64,000 nucleotides of DNA, taken from positions 1,969,001 to 2,033,000 of the forward strand of contig CATNEN010000030.1 of NCBI GenBank assembly GCA_950097015.1, written 5' to 3'. Shown piece after piece: positions 56,801 to 64,000 of the stretch. Under the pieces are notes generated by a model. It searched no databases, was not told where the DNA came from, and worked only from the letters and a program-made list of their open reading frames with translations. The position numbers and the translations under genes were made by a program. Each line of letters opens with the position of its first letter. Position 1 is the stretch's first letter. The DNA comes from Macrostomum hystrix. Its lineage: Eukaryota; Platyhelminthes; Macrostomidae.

Positions 56801-59800
56801 CAAGTACACACAGTGACAATAAACCCCAAGTACACACAGTGACAATAAACCCCAAGTACACACAGTGACAATAAACCCCAAGTACACACAGTGACAATAA
56901 ACCCCAGCAAAATGCAAAATTACCAGCGGACTTGGCACCTCCTGGCGCAGCACAGCAGCCAGGTAGCATCGCATGCGATAGAGCTCTACGCTGAGCTGCT
57001 CCGAGCTGTTCTCAGCCAAGTTCAGTTCGGCACGCGAATAGCCGCGTGGCATTCTGGATTCGTCCTGTCATGGTTGGCAGTTTTGTTTGACAAAGAGAAT
57101 ATGCTTCAGTTGCTAAGGAATGCCATAGAAATGTAAAAACAGTCAACACCAGTGCACAGTTTTGGCCTAACAATCAATGAGAAAAGCTTCTTGTTTTCCA
57201 GCCCAACTGCGAATACAACAAGCAACTGCTTCTGTGAGAAGCAATTTTCTACAGCCAGTCCTCGAAGTCACCTCCCACATATTGATAAACTCATTCTGTG
57301 GATTTATCGATTTCTGGCAAAATTCTTTTGTTTTACTGCGTGAGGCATGCGCTGCACTTTTGTTAAACTTTGTTAAACAGTCGTCTATTTATTTACTTTT
57401 TTTATACTCAAGGTTCTAGAATCCTTAAATCCAAGATTCCCGTGTTTCATCAACCTAGGATTCCAGAATTCCAGGTTTTGAGAATCCCGTTATCCCAGGA
57501 TATTAGGAATCCCATTATCCCAGGAATATTAGGAATCCAATTATCCCAGGAATATTAGGAATCCCATTATCCCAGGAATATTATTATCCCATTACCCCAG
57601 GAATATTAGGAATCCCGTTATCCCAGGAATATTAAATCCCATTATCCCAAGAATATTAGGAATCCCATTATCCCAGGAATATTAGGAATCCCGTTATCCC
57701 AGGAATATTAGGAATCCCATTATCCCAGGAATATTAGGAATCCCGTTATCCCAGGAATATTAAAATCCCATTATCCCAGGAATATTAAAATCCCATGATC
57801 CCAGGAATATTATTATCCCATTATCCCAGGAATATTATTACCCCATTACCCCAGGAATATTAAAATCCCATCATCCCAGTCACTACGAGTCCTATCCCTT
57901 AATCATCCAGTAATCCAGCATCCCATCTCCCGAGTAATCTCCGCACAATGACCCTCAGCCCACCTGTTGTCGGGCCGCGGTCTCCAGCTGAGCGATCTGC
58001 ATCCGCAGCAAGCCGACGGGGTCGGGCATGTCGCAGCGGCCGGCTCGCTTGACCAGCTGAACTGCACAGGCGCTGTGCAATGCGGCTATCCAGCTGTCCA
58101 TTTCTGCTGTGCTCTGAGTCTGAGTACAAACCAATCATATCGAATATTGACAGTATTTTATTCTATAAAAAATTTCAACAATACCAATATTTTTTACTCA
58201 CCTGGATTAGGTAGGCCTCTCCGTGAGCAGTGCTCAATGCTAGAACGCAGTCTCGCTTTGGGTGCTCTGGCATAGCCTGGGCTATGCAGCCGTCGATCAC
58301 TGCATAGAGTGAGGAGAGTCACCTAAATCCTATTGAGTCATTCACCTAAATCCTATTGAGTCAGTCACCTAAATCCTATTGAGTCAGTCACCTAAATCCT
58401 ATTGAGTCATTCACCTAAATCCTATTGAGTCAGTCACCTAAATCCTATTGAGTCAGTCACCTAAATCCTATTGAGTCAGTCACCTAAATCCTATTGAGTC
58501 ATTCACCTAAATCCTATTGAGTCAGTCACCTAAATCCTATTGAGTCAGTCACCTAAATCCTATTGAGTCAGTCACCTAAATCCTATTGAGTCATTCACCT
58601 AAATCCTATTGAGTCAGTCACCTAAATCCTATTGAGTCAGTCACCTAAATCCTATTGAGTCATTCACCTAAATCCTATTAAGTCAGTCACCTAAATCCTA
58701 TTAAGTCAGTCACCTAAACCCTATTGAGTCATTCACCTAAATCCTATTGAGTCATTCACCTAAATCCTATTGAGTCAGTCACCTAAATCCTATTAAGTCA
58801 GTCACCTAAATCCTTTTGAGTCATTCACCTAAATCCTATTGAGTCAGTCACCTAAATCCTATTGAGTCATTCACCTAAATCCTATTGAGTCAGTCACCTA
58901 AATCCTATTGAGTCATTCACCTAAATCCTATTGAGTCAGTCACCTAAATCCTATTGAGTCAGTCACCTAAATCCTATTGAGTCAGTCACCTAAATCCTAT
59001 GGAGTCATTCACCTAAATCCTATTGAGTCATTCACCTAAATCCTATTGAGTCATTCACCTAAATCCTATTGAGTCAGTCACCTAAATCCTATTGAGTCAT
59101 TCACCTAAATCCTATTGAGTCAGTCACCTAAATCCTATTGAGTCAGTCACCTAAATCCTATTGAGTCATTCACCTAAATCCTATTGAGTCATTCACCTAA
59201 ATCCTATTGAGTCAGTCACCTAAATCCTATTGAGTCATTCACCTAAATCCTATTGAGTCAGTCACCTAAATCCTATTGAGTCATTCACCTAAATCCTATT
59301 GAGTCAGTCACCTAAATCCTATTGAGTCAGTCACCTAAATCCTATTGAGTCATTCACCTAAATCCTATTGAGTCAGTCACCTAAATCCTATTGAGTCAGT
59401 CACCTAAATCCTATTGAGTCATTCACCTAAATCCTATTGAGTCAGTCACCTAAATCCTATTGAGTCATTCACCTAAATCCTATTGAGTCAGTCACCTAAA
59501 TCCTATTAAGTCAGTCACCTAAACCCTATTGAGTCATTCACCTAAATCCTATTGAGTCATTCACCTAAATCCTATTGAGTCAGTCACCTAAATCCTATTA
59601 AGTCAGTCACCTAAATCCTTTTGAGTCATTCACCTAAATCCTATTGAGTCAGTCACCTAAATCCTATTGAGTCATTCACCTAAATCCTATTAAGTCAGTC
59701 ACCTAAATCCTATTAAGTCAGTCACCTAAATCCTTTTGAGTCAGTCACCTAAATCCTATTGAGTCAGTCACCTAAATCCTATTGAGTCATTCACCTAAAT

Positions 59801-60533
59801 CCTATTGAGTCATTCACCTAAATCCTATTAAGTCAGTCACCTAAATCCTTTTGAGTCAGTCACCTAGATCCTATTGAGTCATTCACCTAAATCCTATTAA
59901 GTCAGTCACCTAAATCCTATTAAGTCAGTCACCTAAATCCTTTTGAGTCAGTCACCTAGATCCTATTGAGTCATTCACCTAAATCCTATTAAGTCAGTCA
60001 CCTAAATCCTATTAAGTCAGTCACCTAAATCCTTTTGAGTCAGTCACCTAAATTCAATCAAGTAAAAAGTCGAATTACTTAAATCTAATCCCTAAACTTA
60101 ATCTCCTAAACTTTATCACCTAAAATGTATAACCTAAGCTTTACTCCTTTAAAATGAATCACAAAAACTTTAATCCCAAACATCTAATCAATGAATCTAA
60201 TGATCTAAATCTAATCAGCTTAACCTAATTACCTAAACCAATCAGCAAGGTATAATCAACGAAATCTAATTAGCGAACTCACTCAGGCAGCCCTGAGGTG
60301 CTGTGTCGGGCGTCCCGCAGCTTTTCCGTCTTCCTGAGCCGCCGCTGACGCCACCGCCGTTGCCAACAGCCGGGTCTCGCTTGTACAGCAGCAGCAGCGG
60401 ACCGCGCAGCACCGCCCATTGACGCCGCCATCGTCTGCGCTCGGCCAGCTGTGGCCGGCTCCGCCTGTTGACCAGCCACGGCTTCACCGACAACCACCTG
60501 GGGCGAAGAAGGGCAATCGACTCGCATGGGTTG

Positions 60534-60571
<38 letters not shown>

Positions 60572-61245
60572 TGCAGGAGGGCTTCTGCCCATTCTGCCCA
60601 TTTCGCTGACTCCTGAGCACACACGCACACAGATACTGTACGCAGGCAGGCATCTGCCCTGACTTTCTCATCGTCAGGCGGTGTACACTTTCACTGTGCC
60701 TTGGAGGTTGGCCCTCAAGGGCGTAAATTGCACGACAAGCCCCCAAGCCTTCTCTCCGCGGCTGCGCCCCAAATAAATGTGGCCTCGCCGCGGAATCGAA
60801 CTTAGGAACCGTGGTGCGAGAGGCAAACACGATAACCGCTCTGCCACCGACCCCCTACCTCGCATGGGTTGAAATCCTAAAATCCTAAAATGGTCATTGT
60901 GTGATCCTAAAATGGTCATTGTGTGGTACTAGAATGGTCATTGTGTAATACTAGAATGGTCATTGTGTGGTACTAGAATGGTCATTGTGTGGTACTAGAA
61001 TGGTCATTCTGTAATCATAAGAAGTCACTCATTACAACTGATGGCTGCAGTCTCAAAACTTACCCCGACTTCTCGGCACTGATTGCAGCTCCGCGCAGGC
61101 CCAGACTGAATCCGTTACCATAGCAACAGCACTGGGCCGCCGGCGCGGAGCCATCAACAATCTGGGATTGAGACCTTGCCGCTGTCCCCAGCTGCTGCTG
61201 CTGCTGCTGCTGTTGCTGCTGTTGCTGCTGTTGCATGGAAGACCT
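50810..61245 (-). CDS. TIAM: TIAM/still-life-type Rac guanine-nucleotide exchange factor
   Basis: Firm exons: 61245-61064 (ATG at 61236, then polyQ), 60497-60283, 58299-58202, 58119-57964, 57064-56924 (junction phases agree), 52486-52352, 52271-52150. Less exact: 55625-55422, 54449 to about 53950, 53353 to about 53100, about 52950-52845, 51487 to about 51190, about 50970-50810 (stop TAA). The protein reads in family order: PH ([63 protein letters not shown]), coiled coil and Ex region ([31 protein letters not shown]), PDZ ([20 protein letters not shown]), DH ([34 protein letters not shown]) and second PH ([18 protein letters not shown]). It should activate Rac at membranes. The Ras-binding domain expected between Ex and PDZ is absent: that interval is minisatellite. 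The PDZ seems split by a one-base break near 54239. Nearly every larger intron holds its own minisatellite. Confidence 0.82.
51660..52020. repeat. 16-bp minisatellite in TIAM-like gene
   Basis: About 22 units of TCTCCTGTGTCTCATC with CCGTGTCTTACC variants, in the intron between the DH-end exon (ending 52150) and the second PH exon (starting 51487). Confidence 0.92.
52750..52830 (-). mobile_element. SINE family A head and body fragment
   Basis: GTGAACTGAAGCAAAGCAGA followed by GAGATTCGAACTCCTGACC; the tail and distal head are missing. Confidence 0.5.
53385..53935. repeat. 17-bp minisatellite in TIAM-like gene
   Basis: About 32 units of AGATTCACAGAATCCCC or AGATTCACGGAATCCCC. It runs from shortly after the PDZ exon to about 30 bases before the acceptor of the DH exon at 53353. 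Confidence 0.93.
54530..55410. repeat. 16-bp minisatellite containing a copied exon end
   Basis: About 50 units of CCAGTTGGCTTTGATC with TAATCC and CATTTGG variants. The array is itself duplicated with a shift of about 475-490 bases (54530-54991 and 55003-55466). The inner copy carries 44 bases (54948-54991) of the neighbouring exon, including its 5' splice site. Confidence 0.92.
54948..54991 (-). pseudogene. Captured exon fragment inside minisatellite
   Basis: Identical to the last 44 bases of the exon ending at 55422 (TGGGAAACAGGCGCTCTACG, CTGCCGCAG then GTTGGCC), with the donor site intact but no acceptor in front. It cannot act as an exon by itself but might serve as an alternative 5' splice site. 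Confidence 0.85.
55705..56905. repeat. 26-bp minisatellite in TIAM-like gene
   Basis: About 46 units of 26 bases, core CCCCAAGTACACACAGTGAC plus AATAAA. On the gene strand each unit contains GGGGTTTATTG, and the array begins about 20 bases after the donor of the 57064-56924 exon. All frames are open on the minus strand by composition. Confidence 0.93.
57425..57890. repeat. 26-bp minisatellite in TIAM-like gene (second)
   Basis: About 18 units built on CCCAGGAATATTAGGAATCC with the ATTATCC link; shorter units lack AGGAATCC. Begins about 70 bases from the donor at 57963. Confidence 0.9.
58310..60050. repeat. 23-bp minisatellite with higher-order structure
   Basis: About 75 units of 23 bases (CACCTAAATCCTATTGAGTC plus AGT or ATT). 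Two unit types (GTCAGT and GTCATT) are interleaved. A rare variant (AAACCCTATTG) recurs at a distance of 805 bases (35 units), and a CCTAGATCC variant recurs at 92 bases (4 units). On the gene strand it ends about 10 bases before an exon acceptor. Confidence 0.95.
60530..60571. repeat. TAA trinucleotide microsatellite
   Basis: About 12 AAT units in the intron before the PH exon that starts at 60497. Confidence 0.92.
60630..60860 (-). mobile_element. tRNA-derived SINE, family B (full length)
   Basis: On the minus strand it begins with GTCGGTGGCAGAGCGGTTAT, a class II tRNA-like head, with AGTTCGATTCCGCGG as B box at about 60790-60804, then CAACCTCCAAGGCACAGTG and the 3' part CGATGAGAAAGTCAGGGCAG. 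Same family as 15134-15350. Confidence 0.78.
60885..61005. repeat. 22-bp short minisatellite in TIAM-like gene
   Basis: About five units of TACTAGAATGGTCATTGTGT plus GG, in the first coding intron. Confidence 0.85.
61191..61233 (-). repeat. CAG/CAA tract coding N-terminal polyglutamine of TIAM-like protein
   Basis: Thirteen or so Gln codons right after the ATG, as mixed CAG and CAA. Confidence 0.85.
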
Positions 61246-61262
61246 CTGTAATCAGGTAGTAT
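61246..61262 (-). promoter_or_regulatory. Acceptor 9 nt before the TIAM-like start codon
   Basis: CTGATTACAG on the minus strand is followed by AGGTCTTCC and the ATG. Candidate trans-splice acceptor or 5'-UTR intron end. Confidence 0.4.
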
Positions 61263-63418
61263 TTTGTTATCGAATCAAAGTAAATGGGATCGTTTTTTTT
61301 CAACTTAAAACAGAGACTGGGTTGGGATATACGGATCCATCAGTGAATCGGATATCTCATTCTTTAAAAAAGCAACAGGGCAAATATTTTTCAAGCTTGA
61401 ACTCAGAAAAAAGGGTTCCCTGTTAAAATAATATATTCAAGCCCGTGTTTTTTCATTCTGGGTTTTAACCAATCAGGAAACTTGGAGCAGGAAAATGGTT
61501 AGCAATAATGGCGGAAGATAATACAGCCTGGTGTACTCTGGGCATTAGACTGCACTGCCCAAGGCAATGTATGCAGAAGAAAACAGAGAGGAACATGAGA
61601 GAGAGGAACAGAGGAGGTGTGGGAGAGCTAGGAGAGAATTATGTATTCAGCACCCCCTTATCTGCAGTGGGAGAATGAATGACAGCCCGGGTCACAAGCA
61701 CAAGCAATATTGGAAGTCAGCGTGAGGTGGCTGCCAGTTTAATATCAAGAAATTTGGCTGCTAGAGAATTGTCGATAATGGCTTTGGCTAGCTGGCTATC
61801 ACATTCTTAATGGATCTGGTGTAGATCAGTTTCATTTTTAGCAAAGGTTATAGGAGATATTTTGATAGAAAGAATTGTGAATAGTGAAAGAATTTATGGA
61901 AAAATCTAAAACATGCCTTCAGTTTTAGCTGTTTACTGGCTTTAAACTTGTTGCCTTGTTTCTTTGTATACTGATGAATTCAGCTTGACTTTAGCCATTC
62001 CGAGGTTCTGACCTATTTCAGCAGCTTACCCTTTAAGGCTCATACCCATACCAACTTGAAGCTTCTAATCTAAGTAGTCAATGGTCTTACTAAATTTGAG
62101 GCTCTTACCAATTTGAGGCTCTCATCTATTTGAGGCTCTTACTAATTTGAGGCTCTTACCGATTTGAGGCTCTTACGAATTTGAGAATCTTTCCTATTTT
62201 AGGCTCTTACCAATTCGTGGCTCTTTTCAATTTGAGACTCTTACCGATCTGAGGCTCTTACTGATTTAAGGCTCTCATCTATTTGATTCTTTTACCGATT
62301 TGAGGCTCTCACGAATTTGAGGCTCTTACCAATTTGAGGCTCTCAATAATTTGAGGCTCTCAACAGGTTTAGGATTCCAACAATTTGAGGCACTACCCCT
62401 TTGAGGCTCTCACCCCATGTGATGCTCTTACTGTTTCTGGCAGTTAAGTCACACAACAGAGGCTTTTAGTTTGTGGTCTGAGAGGTTGAGAGTATTTATA
62501 TATGCAGAGCTGGCTAATCCCTCAACTTTAGCTTGCTGTTAGATTTTAATTCTCAAAATTTTGGTTTTCGCTCTTTTTATCTCCGTAACGTGCTACTTGA
62601 AGTAGTAATCGTATTATTTAAATTATAAAAAGCACAATGAAAACGTAAACACTTCAGAAATAGGAATGATACTTGCCAGTAAAATCATGGCTGTGGTTGG
62701 TTCGGATTCATTTCGACAGTTGCAAACGGCCGGCGGACGATCATCTGAAATTTGGCGAAACACTAAGCACGCATTCCATTGAAAGCTCGCGTCCCAGTGG
62801 CCCCAGAAACTCACCCGAACACGCTCGCGCAGCGGTCGCGGCTCTGCTTGACTGGAATTTCATGGGCGAGTTTTTTTCAAATGGTGTTTGAAAACAGGGC
62901 GGTACAGGGCTAGCTAGCAAGCATTCGCCTTTTCAACGGCGCAGGCGAGTTTAAAAGTGCGGATGGAGAGCATGAATGTCGAGTGACTGGACGAGCGGAT
63001 TTAGCGCACTGCGCAAATGCCGCACCCAGAGAAAAAACCAAGAAGTGTCTCCATTAAAGAAAGAAAAAACAGAGCTAAGGGCAGCTAGACGCGGTTTTAT
63101 TGACCCGTGGGGATCTGCTGGATTTAGAGGAAAGGGGAGGTCGGAGAGGAGTACGCGTTCTATCTGATCCTAGTTGCAATCGATTTGTTTGTTTGTCGTA
63201 TCCTTCAGGCCTTGGGCTGGCTTTTTACAATCGAAGTCTTCGGCAATTAAAAGTAAAGAGTCTTGGAATCCACTTGGAATTTCACGGTCCAGTAAACTAA
63301 TTTTAACCAATTGATTTCGATTAATTTTCGCGAAATAAACCGTGACAAGAGTACTGATCAAGAGCATATGAGAAGACGCATTTTAGGGACAAATTGAAAA
63401 GTAACGCGAAAAGTACCG
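61263..63418. other. Upstream region of TIAM-like gene
   Basis: No certain exon. A minus-strand stretch at 62670-62830 ends in a GTGAGTTTC donor and could be a 5' exon. A minisatellite at 62090-62420 is listed separately. Short plus-strand frames at 62950-63300 have no recognisable domain. Confidence 0.4.
62090..62420. repeat. 17-bp degenerate minisatellite
   Basis: About 19 diverged units of TTGAGGCTCTTACCAAT, with CTCATCTA, CTTACGA and CTCTCA variants; the most decayed array in the window. Confidence 0.85.
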
Positions 63419-64000
63419 ATGAGCTACTTTACGAGAGCAGCTACGGAGAGTACAAGTGAGCCAGACGACTGTACGAGAGCAGCTACGGAGAGTACAAGTG
63501 AGCCAGACGACTGTACGAGAGCAGCTACGGAGAGTACAAGTGAGCCAGACGACTGTACAAGAGAAGCTACGGGGAGTACAAGTGAGCCAGACGACTGTAC
63601 AAGAGCAGCTACGGAGAGGACAAGTGAGCCAGACGACTGTACAAGAGAAGCTACGGGGAGTACAAGTGAGCCAGACGACTGTACAAGAACAGCTGCGGAG
63701 AGTACAAGTGAGCCAGACGACTGTACAAGAGAAGCTACGGGGAGTACAATTGAGCCAGACGACTGTACGAGAGCAGCTACGGGGAGTACAATTGAGCCAG
63801 ACGACTGTACGAGAGCAGCTGCGGAGAGCACAATTGAGCCAGACGACTGTACGAGAGCAGCTGCGGAGAGTACAAGTGAGCCAGACGACTGTACGAGAGC
63901 AGCTGCGGAGAGCACAATTGAGCCAGACGACTGTACAAAAGCAGCTGCGGAGAGTACAATTGAGCCAGACGACTGTACGAGAGCAGCTACGTGGAGTACA
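63419..64000 (+). CDS. Candidate Thr/Ser/Glu-rich repeat protein (runs off the window)
   Basis: From ATG at 63419 (MSYFTRAATESTS) the frame is open for 194 codons to the last base. Each 42-base unit codes 14 residues, EPDDCTRAATESTS, with one Cys and one acidic EPDD block per repeat; variants change mainly A to E, E to G and S to I. Composition recalls secreted or surface Ser/Thr-rich repeats. There is no signal peptide at this ATG, so any start may lie in another exon. The alternative, perhaps more likely, is another non-coding minisatellite whose unit happens to be divisible by three: the minus strand is open too. Confidence 0.25.
   Translation, partial: MSYFTRAATESTSEPDDCTRAATESTSEPDDCTRAATESTSEPDDCTREATGSTSEPDDCTRAATERTSEPDDCTREATGSTSEPDDCTRTAAESTSEPDDCTREATGSTIEPDDCTRAATGSTIEPDDCTRAAAESTIEPDDCTRAAAESTSEPDDCTRAAAESTIEPDDCTKAAAESTIEPDDCTRAATWST
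63424..64000. repeat. 42-bp minisatellite continuing beyond the window
   Basis: About 14 units of 42 bases (GAGCCAGACGACTGTACGAG and AGCAGCTACGGAGAGTACAA), all the same length, no frame-changing indels seen. Confidence 0.93.

Noticed and set aside
55657-57052. Frames of 150-349 codons on the minus strand with repeated Cys/Leu/Val strings
   Set aside because: The 26-bp array read in three frames; only the first part of one of them (57064-56924) is a true exon of the TIAM-like gene.

Overview
The window is animal nuclear DNA. It has spliced genes with GT/AG introns, tRNA-derived SINEs, short inverted-repeat DNA transposons and a very high load of minisatellites. The recognisable genes (KDM5-type histone demethylase, TIAM/still-life-type Rac exchange factor, TFG, GABA-B-like receptor, an MFS transporter) are metazoan. 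Three gene starts have a splice acceptor 9-13 nt upstream of the ATG, which would fit spliced-leader trans-splicing. My best guess is a free-living flatworm such as Macrostomum; this is inference and the species is not proven by the sequence.

Layout. 1-13957: two near-identical copies of a segment of at least 7.7 kb, in tandem, carrying the first exons of a GABA-B-like receptor gene on the minus strand. The right copy (6268-13957) contains exons 1-4 and then hits the duplication junction, so it is cut off. The left copy (up to 6267) shows exons 1-2 and runs off the window. 13992-25817: a complete 14-exon MFS transporter gene on the minus strand. Its exon phases all agree and give 556 codons. 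26-29 kb: intergenic, with a SINE, a minisatellite and a CA repeat. 29052-30188: an intronless TFG-like gene (minus) with a pure 18-CAG tract. 30.2-38.7 kb: AT-rich, no gene seen, but at least four inverted-repeat transposable elements with recognisable target-site duplications. 38762-44794: KDM5 (plus) with JmjN, ARID, PHD1, JmjC and C5HC2, no later PHD fingers, and several single-base frame breaks. 46175-47720: a multi-C2H2 zinc-finger gene (plus). 48-50.8 kb: SINE-rich spacer. 50810-61245: a TIAM/still-life RacGEF (minus) with PH-CC-Ex, PDZ and DH-PH parts but no room for the Ras-binding domain. 63419-end: a 42-bp repeat array that is open in frame on the plus strand from an ATG and could encode a Thr/Ser/Glu-rich repeat protein.

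The most striking property is that almost every intron longer than about 300 bp in the receptor, MFS and TIAM genes holds its own private minisatellite (units of 14-54 bp), often starting within a few to about 90 bases of a splice site. KDM5, TFG and the zinc-finger gene, in the same window, have none. In the TIAM gene one array contains a copied 44-bp piece of the neighbouring exon with its 5' splice site, which shows that these arrays can capture splice-site-adjacent DNA.
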